Of a stretch of 64,000 nt of DNA, positions 23,317-35,849 are shown piece by piece. The DNA lies in NCBI GenBank assembly GCA_963383645.1, contig OY726571.1, positions 23,934,116 to 23,998,115 of the forward strand, read 5' to 3'. Position numbers and translations under genes: made by a program. Source of the stretch: Muscardinus avellanarius (taxonomy: Eukaryota; Chordata; Mammalia; Rodentia; Gliridae). Under the pieces are notes generated by a model. The model searched no databases. It was not told the origin of the DNA and saw nothing but the letters and a program-made list of their open reading frames with translations. Within the stretch, counting starts at the first letter, position 1. Each line of letters starts with the position of its first letter.

Positions 23317-25690
23317 TAGTTTAATATTAGGGGAGTAGAGCCAGTTAACATTTAAGGAGTGATCCTTTTTCATTTTGAGATGGCCAAAATGGGGATGTGG
23401 AGTTTTTATACAAATTATTAATGTTTGGTATAGTACTTTACGTAGATTGTACAGGGGCCAGTGTTAAACTACTTCCATATGTAAGCAAAGAAAACTGCCT
23501 ATATATTGGATCATCCTAGTGGGGAATAAAAGGCATCAGCGTTTCCAGTCACAGGTGTAGTTATTGTGGGTACTTTAGGAGCACTTATAAGTCTGTGGTA
23601 GAAGCAGATATCCCATGGTTCCTATATGTGCCACTTATGTGTTTTTGAGGAATAGTCAACCTCTGTGAGCTCACCTTTGTCTACAGCTGCAGAAGTGCTC
23701 CTGTAGTCAAAGTCGTGACCCAGGTTACTCTGGATAAGGGCAGAAATTGTTCACATAGTTCTGAAGTCTGCTTCTTTTTTCTTCTTTATGGTTTATTTCT
23801 TTAAGAATTTTCTCTAGTGTAGGCTTTGAATTCATGAATTTTTTGAGATTCTGTTTATCCGGAAACACTTTTGTTTTCCCATTGATTTTGAATAGTAGTT
23901 TTGCTGGATAGATTAGTTTTGGTTGGACGTTATTTTCTTCCAGGGTCTGAATCACATCGTACCAATCTCTCCTAGCATTCATGACCTGGGTTGTATAGTC
24001 TGGGGTGATTCTTATTGTTTTGCCTCTATAAGTCACCCGTCCTTTTGTTCTCACTGCTTTTAAGATTCCTTTTTTGGCCTCTATATTGGTCATTTTGGTT
24101 ATTATGTGGCATGGGGAGGTCCTTCTTTGGTCCTGTCTCAATGGAGTTCTGTATGCCTCCTGGGTATGAAGATCCAAGTCTCTTTCCATCTCTGAATAAT
24201 TCTGTGAGATTATTTCTTTGAAGAGATTATGGATGCCCTTGGTCTGTACCTCTATCCCTTCTTCAATGCCTATTATCCATAAGTTAGGACACTTCATATT
24301 ATCCCATATTTGCTGGATGTTTAGGTTTTGTTGCTGTAAAGATTTCTGTATATCGCTGACCATGTTTGTGGTTTTTGGATGTACTGTCTTCTAACAGTGA
24401 TATTCTCTTTTCCATTTCATCTAATCTTCCAGAATTTCTTTTCTATCGCTGTCTTCATTTCACTTATTGACTCTTTCATTTCATTCCAGACCTCTTTCTG
24501 ATTATTTATTAGTGTTTCTAACTCATCTTTCATCTCCTCTAGACTTGTTTTAAATCCTTTCATCATATTGTAAATCAAGATTCTGAACTCCCCTTCTTGC
24601 ATTTCTTGTAGGTCAGTATTCATGATTTCTGTTGTCTCTTCATTGTTCCTGGTTCTCGTATTTATAGCATTCTCTGTCCTGTTTTTCTGATTTCTACCGA
24701 TTGTTTGCGAGTATTATGTTTAGTCCAATCTTAGTATTAGGAGTATAGAGGTATCGGCAGGTCAGCAGTGCTTTTCCAATGTTGAGGGTTGGGTGATGTG
24801 GGAGGAGCTGGGGTGATGGGTATAGGAGTCAGATTAGGTAGAGGATATGTTTAGGTTGAGAAAGACTTTAAGTATGATCAGGTAATATCTTCTGAGAATG
24901 AGAGAGAGTTAATTAGTAGGACTCTTGTAGTTAGTAGAATAAGTATGGAGATATGAAATACTTTGAGTATTAAACAAGGAGGTATATTATGGGGAAAAGT
25001 TTTGGGGGAAAAGAGTAGATAGATTAGTGTGGGGAAGTTTGTAAGAGGGGTGGGGGAAGGAGCAAACAAACATAAATAAAATATCAACACAAGATACCAA
25101 GACTAACTATTATGTAATCAAAGAAAATAAAACAAAAGAGGAAAAAGAAAAAAGAAAAGGGGAAGAGGACAAAAGGACAAGAATAAAATAAAAAGAACTA
25201 GTGGCTGTGTGAAACCAGAAAACAAAGCAAACTATCAAATGTATTTAAAAAAAAATGAGTAAAAGTAAAAGAAGGATGGGGAAAAAAAAACAAAACAGCA
25301 ACAACCATAACAAAACAAAAGCAATATAAAAACAAAACAAAATAGCAACAGCAAAAGAAAAAAAAAACAGTCCTACTTATTTACCAATATGGGGTAAGGT
25401 CCATATAATATTTGAATGTCTGATTGCTGTGGTAGCTTTCAGAATATAATCCAATGTCTCTTAATTTTCTTTGTATTCTATTTTCATCTTCTTACATCAC
25501 TCTCTGGGTGTTTGGACACCTTTCTTTCCTTTGACTGCTTTGGGTTTAGGTGTCAGGGTGTCTGGTGTCACTGTTAATAAATTCTGTATAATTCCCAGGT
25601 TCTGTGTATTTCCATCCTGTAGTCAGCGCCTCTGCACTCACCCCCCTAGACTCAAGCCTGTACTTCCCTACAGCAGGGGTGGATTTTTTA
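23317..25690 (-). mobile_element. HAL1-like (half-L1) element: 5' UTR, ORF1, non-ORF2 tail
   Basis: Reading down the minus strand there is a moderately GC-rich start (25,690 to about 25,400), a T-rich then CT-rich 5' UTR (about 25,370-24,700), an L1 ORF1 (24,623-23,725), and about 400 bases of tail ending near 23,317 in ctaatattaaactaaaaaaa. No endonuclease or reverse transcriptase ORF2 follows ORF1, where an ordinary L1 starts ORF2 within a few tens of bases. The roughly 2.4 kb total fits known half-L1 families, which keep ORF1 only. The alternative is an L1 cut off by a later deletion. The 5' UTR resembles the one at 37,760-38,520. Confidence 0.6.
23725..24623 (-). pseudogene. LINE-1 ORF1 (ORF1p), disrupted
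   Basis: ORF1p is the L1 nucleic-acid chaperone: a trimeric RNA-binding protein that coats L1 RNA in the cytoplasm. Two open pieces cover it, 24,623-24,417 (68 residues) and 24,363-23,725 (212 residues). Total length is close to 300 residues, a little under the usual 340-370. The first piece has a heptad-rich helix (KEVWNEMKESISEMKTAIEK) typical of the coiled coil. The second has an RRM-like start (CPNLWIIGIEEG), then AYRTPLRQDQRRTSP, ILKAVRTKGRVTYRGK, IRITPDY, ARRDWYDVIQTL and YPAKLLF, which are the signature RRM and C-terminal tracts. Frame changes occur near 24,410 and near 24,360, so the gene is broken at least twice. The RNA-binding half is otherwise uninterrupted. It is the only ORF of this element. 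Confidence 0.9.
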
Positions 25691-26329
25691 AAGCAGTTTT
25701 GTGGGAACACACAAAAATGATAGATATAATTTGGAGGAAAAAAGAGAAAATGTGACATCAGCTATATAGTTTCTGGGTTGTTAGCAATTCTACATAAAAT
25801 TCTCAACCTTTTGAAAACTCATAGATCCTTATTTAAATGCATACTCTCTGAATGTATGAAGTAAGTACTGTGACTTTTAGTATATTGTTTCCAAAAGTAG
25901 TTATTTTGTATATATGTGACATTAAGATTTGAATGTACCTTTCAGCTACTTTTTATTTTATCAGAGATAGCAAAAAATAATTATATTTCTGTAGGTATAT
26001 AAATTCTTATGGAGCTCTGGTACTAGGAAGCCCATAACTTTTCTACAATGAAAAACCTATCCTATGTTAGATTTTGAGAATCCTATTACCCACATATATC
26101 AGCCACAATACATTATTAATGCAGTATATGTGGAACCACATAACTAAATTCTTAAAATGCAAGATACCTGGTTTACAAAAATATTTGTCTCGATGCCTAA
26201 GGCACTTTTATTTGTACACTTTCAAAATTTGTTCTGGCTTTTACTTAACAGAACTAAAAAACTGAATGTCCTTCCAAATCCAAACAGATGCACCTGAAGG
26301 GGGATTAAGCTTTAAGCCTCAAGATTTGT
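25691..26329. other. Unassigned AT-rich DNA
   Basis: Flank between the HAL1-like element and the old L1 fragment. Nothing is recognised. Confidence 0.4.
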
Positions 26330-27330
26330 TAGCTGATAACACGCCTAAAGGAAAGCCTGAAACTATAAAACTTGCAGAAGAAAATCTAGAAAAAATCATT
26401 TTATTATTGGACTAGACAAATATTTTAGGACACAAAGATCACAAAGCATGAAAAAATTATGAGAAGCAAATTAAACCAAAATTAATAAAAATTTTCCCCA
26501 AAATATAAAGAAATAAAAAGCAAGCCACAACTGGTAGAAAATAATTTTAAAATATGTCTAATAAAGAGCTTACATCCAGAACATAGAATATAATTTTCCA
26601 GCTCAAGATAAAAGAAAACAAGTATTAAATTATAAAAAGTCTGAACAAATACTTCACTAAAGCAGAAAAATAGATGGCTAATAAGCCCATGTGCACATAC
26701 TCAACACCATTTTAAATTAAAACATAAATTAAACACAAATTAAAATCATAATTATGTGTCTCCATACCCAAAATTAAAGTGACTTAAATTAAAATGCATG
26801 GCTATAGCAGGCAATGGATACTGTTATATTATTTGGTGTGGATAAGAGAAAATGGTACTGACAATTTAGACACCAATTTAGCAGTATATTGTAGTTAGGT
26901 ATACAATAGCCTTTTGGCCTCAACAATGTCTTTTGTTGATTTCTACCCCAAATTAACTAACAAATGTTCATATAATTATAATCAAATTTTATACCATTTA
27001 ATTAATAATTATTCCAAAAGAAAAAAATAAAACTTAATGTCTAAATCATGTACATGGATAAAAAATATGGAATATATGTATACTGGAAGGCTGTATATTA
27101 AAAAATAAAAAAACCTACTGATACATAAATAGCCTAGATAAGTTTCCAAAGCATTTTGCTTTGTGAAGAAAATAAGACAATGAAGAAAATACATGCTGTG
27201 ATACTGTTCATGTTGATCTCAAGAAGAGTCATAACCATAGTGACAAAAATCAGATTAATGTTTCCAGGTGGGTGAGTATATAGATTTAGACATTCTGGCT
27301 AGAGGGCAACTGCATTCAAATATGCATGTG
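26330..27330 (+). mobile_element. Ancient L1 ORF2-derived fragment
   Basis: Diverged but ordered similarity to the last third of L1 ORF2: aaacttgcagaagaaaatct, cttacatccagaacatagaa, gaacaaatacttcactaaag, then gatggctaataagcccatg. No open frame survives. It is much older than the 3' ends elsewhere in the window. Confidence 0.6.
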
Positions 27331-28713
27331 AAAAGTTTTGAATCTTAAGCTTAAGACAGGTATTGCCTTGTAAAGCCCCAAAACTCTATCTAAAAGTATT
27401 CTTAAATATGTAAAGTAGATTTGATGGCAAGAATTCCCTAAAGACATAGGTGAATGGAACCAATTATTTTTGTACAATTATAATTATTCTGCTAATTATT
27501 ATGTCTATTTTTTAAGTAAAAAAGGAGATCTCGATTACATCACAAAATAACACATAGGGTGATAAAGCATAATTTGTAATATACCATTTAGGAGATGGAG
27601 TAATATACTGACTACTGGCTTTGATAATTAAATATTTATGATAGAATTTGTATGATAACTACCAATAGAATAGGATTACATACCCATAACTATTATTATT
27701 TTAAAGAGGCATATTTTATAAGAAAAGTGACAGTTTTAAAGAACTCAAACTATTCCATTATCAGAGTGAATTTAATTCTGCCAGAAATATTAAAAGCATT
27801 ATCAGAATAAATGTTAAAAATCTAGTCGTAAACTATTTAGACAATATATTTGATAAAAGAAAAATTTTCTGAGGCGTCCCAAATTTAACAAGAAAGAATA
27901 GAAGGTGTGATGTGTGTAAGTGGAGCTGGGGGAATTCATTAGTTAATAGTTGAGGAATAAACAACAAAATGACTTCTATGTTAAAATTATGACAAGTTTC
28001 ATCATAGAAGACTACCATGCCTATCACAGCATGTTTACAATACAAATATTCTGGACTTTCAACCCCAACTAAACCAGAAACAATTACACACCCCAAAGCC
28101 TCCAGTGCTCCTCTTTACCACACCCCTCTTATCTAAAGCCCTTGTAAGAGACAGGGTTTCCTTCCCAAATCTTGTAAAAAATGCTGTCAGCTCTGGTCCA
28201 GTGGACATTTTCCATTTACCACCCGTCCCTGCTGCTGGGAGCGATGGAAGCTTGTCCCAGGAGCTGGACTGTCTTTTGATGGCTAGCATCTGTAATGGCT
28301 TAAGATACCCTTTATATCAGAAATCCCTCGGTCTCTAGAGTTTGGGTTTAACACACTAAAATTATAAGATTATTAAAATTTTAGAAATAAAGGTACAGAA
28401 AAGAAATGTGAGGGTAGAGAACACCTTGTTTGTGTTCCCAGCTAAAATTATGAATAAACAAACATTGAAAAGTTGAGAAGGAAACGCTAGTGTGTGAACA
28501 CTGTGGAAGATTATTATCTCTATTGAGAATCCAAAGTACTATATAGACATGTAATTAGAAATAATAGGAAAGTATCTGCTCAAAGTTCAATAGGAAAAAA
28601 TCAATTGCATTTAACATACCAACAGAAAACAGATAAAGTTACAACTTTTATTGCAGTAAATAAGACTGTAATGGCGAATAGTAATACCATGTCATGGAAA
28701 TATCATTCTCCTA

Positions 28714-28717
<4 letters not shown>
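27331..28717. other. Unassigned DNA; complex block at 28,040-28,330
   Basis: AT-rich, except for a better-balanced block at 28,040-28,330 (ccgtccctgctgctgggagc) that is open in both directions for 75-77 codons. No domain, splice pattern or repeat family is recognised. Confidence 0.4.

Positions 28718-28764
<47 letters not shown>
28718..28764. repeat. (TA)n microsatellite next to a SINE tail
   Basis: About 23 TA units running directly into a 26-base T run that is the tail of a minus-strand SINE. Confidence 0.94.
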
Positions 28765-28791
<27 letters not shown>

Positions 28792-28966
28792 GGTGGTACT
28801 GGGGTTCCTGGAAGCCCTTCTACCTCCGGGCTACACTCCCAGACCTATTTTTTAAATATTTTGAAACAGGGTCTCGTAAGCCAGCGCGGCTAGTTCGAAC
28901 ATGCGCGATCTTCCTGTCTCCGCCTCCCAAGAGCGGGGATTACAAGCGTGCACCACCATGCCCGGC
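28765..28966 (-). mobile_element. B1-dID SINE, short (young) subfamily
   Basis: Poly-T, ggggttcctggaagcccttc (reverse of the diagnostic cttccaggaacccc), gtaagccagcgcggctagtt, and a CpG-rich B1 start. It lacks the internal segment of the long form, and its long pure tail supports youth. Confidence 0.92.
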
Positions 28967-29366
28967 CCCTAATTGATATTTAGAAACAGTAATATTCCAA
29001 TCAAAACCTGAACAAGGTTTTGGTAAAACCTGCACGCTCTTTCTGATATTTATAGATAAGGACACAATAGGAAAATTGTCCTATTAGATATCAAAATTGA
29101 TTTTAAACCAGCATGACTGAAAATGTGAGGTATATGCCAGGAACAATGAAGTGAAACCAGAGAATGAATAAAACTATCTTAGTAGCACAAACCCTTACAT
29201 GAAACGCCGATTGTTTTAGACTTGATTTTGCACAGCATTAGGAAAACAATGTTGAATTTATTTTTAGAAGAATATTGAAGTCAGATTTTTATTTTTTTCT
29301 ATATGTAAGAAAATAGTTATCAATGGGTTACTCTCTTAAATGATAAATACAACACTATTAGGAATT

Positions 29367-29370
<4 letters not shown>
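28967..29370. other. Unassigned AT-rich DNA
   Basis: Nothing is recognised between the short-form SINE and the TG repeat. Confidence 0.4.

Positions 29371-29409
<39 letters not shown>
29371..29409. repeat. (TG)n microsatellite
   Basis: About 19 TG units upstream of a minus-strand SINE, followed by mixed TG/TA sequence to about 29,430. Confidence 0.92.
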
Positions 29410-29412
<3 letters not shown>

Positions 29413-29435
29413 ATGTATGTATGTGTGTGCCTGCA

Positions 29436-29615
29436 TGTGTGGCAATGGGGACAACACAAAGGGTATTGTAGCTCTGAGCTTCAATCACAGCCCTATTTTA
29501 TTTTATTTTGAAGCAGAGGCTTTGCTAGTTGCTATAGCTGACCTTAAACTTGCAACCCTCCTGCCTTGGCCTCTCAAATACTGAGATTACAGATGTGTGC
29601 TATCAAGCCAGGCAA
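29436..29615 (-). mobile_element. B1-dID SINE, diverged
   Basis: agctctgagcttcaatcaca, gaagcagaggctttgctagt, ctcctgccttggcctctcaa, gattacagatgtgtgctatc. Confidence 0.8.
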
Positions 29616-30274
29616 CTATTAGTCATTTATGGAAAAGTGTTTTGTTCTATTTTCTTTTCTGTGATGGTCACTCAGGTGAGGCCACAAAAGTAGACACAGG
29701 AGAGGTACAGGGAATGAAGTCTTTGCAGGTCGTAGAAGCAGGAGGCATAGCACACCATGCCAGATGTGCCACGAGAAGCACCACGTTTTGATCAGGAGAC
29801 AGGAGACAGGGAAAAGTGTAAGCCACAACATTCATTTGGGTTTCTGAAAAAAAGCAAGGCAGGGCAGGTGAAAAGTTTAGAAGTGGCGAGTCTGAATAAT
29901 TTTGTCAGTCTTTGGGGGACATAAGCGATGTCCCTAGTTCCTGTTACCTGATCATTGGTGATCAGTTTTAAGAAATATTTTCTCTTTTGGTGTAGGAGAC
30001 TGATAGAGGAGTTTGGATGTGTACTAGCTAGCATATATATCAAAGACTCCTCCACTGAACCACTTCCTATTTCACAGAATCAGCTGTTCCCTAAAAGGCT
30101 TTTGAGACATCAAAACATCATAATACACAGAAAATGGGAAATACAAACAATGCGTTATGGTAATACATCTTTATGCTCTAGTGAAAGAATTATTACTGAC
30201 TGTATTAATCACAAAATGTAACATTGTTTACATTTTATCAGTAAAATAAACTTCGTTTATCAAAACAGACTAAA
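29616..30274. other. Unassigned DNA of moderate complexity
   Basis: 29,690-30,060 is better balanced than its surroundings (ccctagttcctgttacctga near 29,931). It may be old retroviral or LTR DNA, but no diagnostic feature was found. Confidence 0.35.
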
Positions 30275-30556
<282 letters not shown>

Positions 30557-30763
30557 GAATCCCAGATTAAAGGCTGTAGAAAAGTAAGACAATTGAATAA
30601 AGAGTTTGCCCAGGGCTTTGAAGATTCTTGTTAAGTGTTTCAAACTGAAAGTTGACATAAGGCCTTGAATGTTTTTAAATGTTTATGTAGGCAATTTTGT
30701 AATTCAGAAACCTGTACCACTATAGTAATTACTTGTCAACTTCTTGTTTTCCTGCACCTCTCC

Positions 30764-31045
30764 TGTCAGGTGGGTAGGGAAATGACATGTCTTCTGTATT
30801 ACATAACACTTGCATTTTGGTTTGCATGTGCTGGGCCTTTAGCACAGCTGCAAATCATATCCACACTGCAAGTCCTGTGAACGTTATCACACTATTTGTA
30901 CTTTTTGACATTCTTGTGGAACTTACAGGGAAAGGATGCTTTTTTTGTGTGCTGTGTGTTGTGTTGTGAATAATAAAATCTACTTTCTCTCGCACAGGAG
31001 TCTCGTTTCCTTCAGCATCCACGTCACTGAATCAAGTTAACACAC
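30764..31045 (+). mobile_element. Possible solo LTR
   Basis: Starts tgtcaggtgggtagggaaat, carries a polyadenylation signal (gaataataaaatctactttc) and a CT-rich U5-like end (ctcgcacaggagtctcgttt), and finishes near aatcaagttaaca. TG...CA ends and signal placement fit an LTR. No target duplication was found. Confidence 0.35.
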
Positions 31046-31856
31046 GAGCTTGCAATCTGAGTAGAAATCTCAGACCTTTCAAAGTTATTGATAGCAACAA
31101 AATGAAAGAAGATATCTTATGAATCAAATATTGCTTAATAAAATGTTCAACAGTATGTGATCACATTTAGGCATTTGTACTACACATTGAGGAAATATAA
31201 TGAATTTATAATAAATATAAAATTTAGAGTTGCTAAAAAGTCTGTGTGTAACTACACAAATAATTTCATTAAGCTTTTGATCCTTATAAAATTATCTTCA
31301 TTTTTTTCCAAATTCCAGGATATTTTCTTCCTCAGTTCTAGTGATCCACAATTTTTTCTTAATCTAATAGGCCTGAAAGTTCATGGAAATATTTCTCCTG
31401 TTCCCCAAATTATTTAGGTCTTACTATTACTAGTTTAATCTATTCATTCAATTATTTTATAAGCTCTGAAGACCAACTACAAACAATTTTGTGGTATCAG
31501 AGATTATGCTAGATTCTAAATTTAGATTTTCTCTAAATTATTTTTTCTTGATCAATTACTACTCATTATAAATGGATGTTTCCTTATACCAAATAAATAT
31601 TAATATCCACATCACTGATGTAATAAGTAAATCATAGGATATAAAAACCTATGGCATTTATATATTACCTTTTTTTAAATAATCAAGAGTTTTTCTCCTA
31701 AACCAGGGTCTTTTTTTCTTTATTCTTAGTGTCCAGCCTTGCAAATAAGTATAAGATCAGAGAATTATATTTATTAAACTCATCCTGAGTTCATAGGAAT
31801 AAAACTTGTCAGGAAATCCATGCATTGATTTGGGCATGAACTCAGCTTCTTTGGCA

Positions 31857-31912
<56 letters not shown>

Positions 31913-32514
31913 CTAATTTCCTAATTCTTTTTTAGTCTACATATCAAAAAACCTTAAGAGCAAACAGTAGTGTTCTAGAAATACTCAATAACTACTCTAA
32001 AGTGTTTTTACAATGTGTATAAGAAGTCAGCAATAAGTTGTGGCAAGTCATTAATCCTTGATAATTTTTCTCCAGTGTAGGTAAAATAAAATTTCCTAAC
32101 TTCAGGAATTTGATTCAATTTCAAGATGATATCACAAACATAAATAATGCAGTTTTCTTATGATGCTAAGAATAACAGATTCCTCCCAAACTTTGTGAAC
32201 TCTTTTTGGAGTTTTGTGAGCATTTTTTAATTGACTATTATTTTCTCTTTTTCTTCCCAAGTGTATACTTGTCTTTAATTTTGTAATATTGTAAGATGAA
32301 CACATAAGCCATAAAGTTCATGAAAAAGTAAAAAAAAAGTTAAGCCTTTACTTAGACTGATGAGAAAAGCATTACATTTTATGTTTCTTTATCTCTATTT
32401 AGCAACTTTATATCTTCATTTACCAAGCATGTTGGAAATGTGGCTCTTTTTAGAGATTGACTGATAAATGTTCTTTACAAAACAAATAACTCTGAAAGTT
32501 TCTTTTGACACCAT
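31046..32514. other. AT-rich DNA without a recognised feature
   Basis: Contains the TA repeat listed separately and otherwise nothing recognised. Confidence 0.4.
31859..31910. repeat. (TA)n microsatellite
   Basis: About 26 TA units in AT-rich DNA, not obviously linked to a transposon tail. Confidence 0.94.
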
Positions 32515-32880
32515 TGTTACTCAGCTTTCCATCTTTGTAACAAAATGCCTGAAATAATCAATTTACAAAAAGGTTTAGTGTGGCTAATGGTATTTGGAGA
32601 CTTCAGTTCCTGGTTAACTTGGTCCTGTTGTCTTTGCAGCTATGAAAAAACAGAAAGGTAAGGAATACACAGGAAACAAAGTTCTTGGCCTCATAGTCTC
32701 TGGGAATCAAATAGAGAGACAAAAGGTCTAGGTCCCAATACCACCTTCAAAGGCCTCTGACCAATGACCTAACTTCCTCTTCTAGGTCCCAGCTTCTTCT
32801 AGTGCTATGGGCTGGTGGCCAAAATTTTAACCTATGAGCCTTTGGGGAAGGCTCACACAAACCACAATATATGGGTCTGC
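32515..32880 (-). mobile_element. MaLR LTR relic
   Basis: tcagctttccatctttgtaa, atgcctgaaataatcaattt, then ggagacttcagttcctggtt, and a right end with tgagcctttggggaaggctc. Same reverse-complement family order as 10,805-11,285, without the GA repeat. Confidence 0.6.
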
Positions 32881-33351
32881 TTTTTGTCTTAGAGACTAAA
32901 GTTTCTAAAGAAGAGTAGTAATTAATCATGTGTAATAATAAAAATGTCCTTAAACTAGATAGGATGATCTGGCAAGTCCCAAACTCGCTTTTTATGTTGG
33001 TATTCTCTGAATCTTTAGTATTTTCACATTATTTTAATCCTCTTTGGGGCCTGTTACTGTCAGAATTCAGCAATAAATCCTGGTAATTTTAGAACAGCAA
33101 TCACTCCATGACGTCCTAACACTCAAGGCCAACTTGGTATTATAGACACACCACAGACAGATCCAGCTATCTGTCAAGTTGGTTCCCTGTGAATGAACAC
33201 AGCCTGTTAGCAAGTTCAGCTCTACAAAAAGAAGCAAGTTTCAAGTATATAATCTTTGAGGCTGGAGAACTGAATGTGAAACATATCAGTAAAGTTATAT
33301 TTGGAAAGAACTTAAACAGAATTATGGTTATTAAATAAGCATTGTGTTTGG
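32881..33351. other. Unassigned DNA
   Basis: No recognised repeat or exon. Confidence 0.4.
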
Positions 33352-33560
33352 GATTTTTTTTTCCGACAGTGGGGATAAAACCCAGTGGCAATTTACCTCT
33401 GATCTCCACCCTGAATCCTATTTTTTATTCTTTATTTTGAAACAGGGTCTCACTGAGTTGCAAAGAGCCTCTTTAAGTAGCTGAGGCTGTCCTTGAACCA
33501 CGATCTTCCTGTCTCAACCTCCCAAATGCTGGGATTATAAGTGGATGCCATCATGCCCAG
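33352..33560 (-). mobile_element. B1-dID SINE
   Basis: cagtggggataaaacccagt, gaaacagggtctcactgagt, cctcccaaatgctgggatta. Minus-strand copy. Confidence 0.86.
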
Positions 33561-33819
33561 AATGTTGCAAAGATAGCATAGAGTGTTGCCCTTTACCCTC
33601 TCCAAGTTCCAGTTTCTCCAAGTTCCAGTTCTCAAGTTACTGCTATTATACGTGTCTAAAACAAAGATACTAACACTAAATTATTAACCTGGTTCCAGGC
33701 TTCATTTGAATCTGATTAGTTTATCCATGAATGACCCTTTTCTGATATTGGACACAATTAAAGGAATCACATTGTATTCACCAGCACTTGGTCCTTTCTG
33801 GTCTATGATAGCTTCTATG

Positions 33820-33837
33820 TTGTTGTTGTTGCTGTTG

Positions 33838-33876
<39 letters not shown>

Positions 33877-33893
33877 TGTGTGTGTGTGTGTGT
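33820..33893. repeat. (TTG)n(TG)n microsatellite
   Basis: A short TTG run followed by about 26 TG units with one TA interruption. Confidence 0.92.
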
Positions 33894-34066
33894 TTCATAA
33901 CCATGAAAGCTTTAAGGAGTACTGGTGAAGTATTTTGTAGAATTGTCCTTAAATTTAAATGTTTTATGCTCTTCTCATAATTAGACTGTTGTTGGATGAT
34001 ATTTGGAAAGAGCCTTATAGAGATGCAGTGCCTATTATATAGGATCGTGTCAAAGGGTCAGATGAT

Positions 34067-34282
34067 GTGATGCGCCGGGCGTGGTGGCGCACACTTGTAA
34101 TCCCCGCGCTCGAGAGGCTGAGACAGGAGGATCACACGGGTTCGAAGCCAGCCTCAGCTACTTAGTGAGGCTTTCAGCAACTTAGTAACACCCTGTTTCC
34201 AAATAAAATATAAAAAAGGTCTGGGAGTATAGCCCGGAGGTAGAAAGCCTCTGGGTTCTACCCCCAGTACCACCAAAAAATA
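34067..34282 (+). mobile_element. B1-dID SINE, long form, young
   Basis: CpG-rich start (gccgggcgtggtggcgcaca), full internal segment, and ID-like half ending tctacccccagtaccacc. A perfect 13-base duplication, agggtcagatgat, lies at 34,054-34,066 and 34,283-34,295. So the long form was also recently active. Confidence 0.94.
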
Positions 34283-34764
34283 AGGGTCAGATGATATCTA
34301 CTGGTGGTATATCTACCTTGTCCACCAGGTGAAGATAGCAGATATCAGGATTCTCTGCTGCAGTGCCTTTTTTCCCTTAGCCGTGCTTTGTTCTTTTGAA
34401 ATGAAAATATTAAATGTAGCCCATCTTCAAAAAGAGGTGGGGGTTAAGCTCCATTTCCTAAAAAAAAAAAAAAAAAAGTCTATGCTATCTAGAAATGTTC
34501 TGCACAGGAGATTTGTCTTTTGACTACCACATGTTTAACTCTATTATTATAGCAGTATAAACAGATGTATTATATGCTTTGTTATTTACTTTATGTAACT
34601 AGAAAAGTAAATTATAAAGTAAGATATTCCTGAATTTTACTCAGCTCATTTTCAGTATGCTCACATAATGAATTGAGTGAAATCAAAAGACAAAATGTTT
34701 TCAGAATTTAGCATCGTCCTTACTGTGGCAATATATAAAGTAGTAGCTTCTGAAATCATAGTCT
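34283..34764. other. Unassigned DNA
   Basis: After the target duplication nothing is recognised. A 17-base A run lies near 34,461. Confidence 0.4.
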
Positions 34765-34895
34765 GAAATTACTGGTACTTATTAGCTATGTACCATTGGG
34801 CAAGTTTATGGTATTTAACTTCTCTGTCCCTCAGTTTTCTTGTTCAAAATTCTCAGCATTATAATTTTACCCAAATTGAAGGATTAGTATAAAAG
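34765..34895 (-). mobile_element. MIR ancient SINE fragment
   Basis: ttattagctatgtaccattg, ggcaagtttatggtatttaa, cttctctgtccctcagtttt: the reverse-strand MIR core (usually gctgtgtgaccttgggcaag...cctcagtttcc). Confidence 0.7.
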
Positions 34896-34909
34896 ACAAT
34901 TATGATTAT

Positions 34910-35121
34910 TTTTATTTTTTGTGTGGTACTGGGGATTGAATTTAAGGTCATTCTGTCTCTGAGCTACATTCTCAGCTCTATTTTATTTTTTATTTGGAAA
35001 CAGGGTGTCACTAAGTTGTAGAGAACCTCACTAAGTTGCTGAGGCTAGCTGCAAACCTGTGATTTCTCTGTCTCAGCCTCTCAATTACTGTGATTACAAG
35101 TGTGCACCACAACATCCAAAT
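34910..35121 (-). mobile_element. B1-dID SINE
   Basis: tggtactggggattgaattt, tttggaaacagggtgtcact, gattacaagtgtgcaccaca. Near-duplicates aattatgatta and aattgtgatta flank it. Confidence 0.87.
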
Positions 35122-35849
35122 TGTGATTAAAATATGGTAGTCAGAAGGCTATTTCACATAATATAATACTATAAAGATATAAATGTGTTTCTGTACATTG
35201 TTCATAGATTTTATTCATTGCATCTTTTCCTTTAATTACAATCATAGCTTAGTTTGTTTTATTGATCTAAATTATATAAGTGAAATATGTGAAGTAGTCT
35301 CTGCCAATATCTACTATCATCACTATTTGACACAACACTATGAAAAAGAAGGAATTGGAAATTTTCCAGTAGTGTCTAACATGAATCTAAATCAGGAGCA
35401 GTTATCATATCAGGAAATGTTTCATAAAATAAGCTATTTATTTTATGTAAACTTGTAAACTTTTCCTCAATAATTCAAGGTTATTATATAATTACAGGGG
35501 TTTGGTTAAGAATCATATTAATGAGGGATATTGGGAAAGGCTAAATATAAGGTACAGAAAAATGCATGTTTATGAAACTTGGTATTATTTTTGAGGTGGT
35601 TATATATCCTGTCCTGGGAGTCTTTATTGTCATCATTAGTTTTGTTTTTGATTGCCCACTAGATTTGTGTTTTTAGACCACTGAAATTATTTAAACTATA
35701 ACTTTCAGAAAATTAATCTCAATGTCTTTTGCTCTACAAACAGAAAACTAAAAAAAAAATTAAATACACAAATTGTTTCTCTGTGCATACACATATACAG
35801 CATACACACATATACATATATGAATAAACACACACATGTATGTGTGTGT
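35122..35849. other. AT-rich DNA without a recognised feature
   Basis: The 91-codon frame 35183-35458 is Cys/Tyr/Phe-rich with no domain. Nothing else is recognised. Confidence 0.4.

Noticed and set aside
23725..24363. A functional host gene with 212 codons
   Set aside because: The protein is LINE-1 ORF1, with the upstream coiled-coil part in another frame; a transposon pseudogene.
28605..28976. 123-codon plus-strand frame
   Set aside because: Made of a TA repeat, a poly-T tail and antisense SINE.
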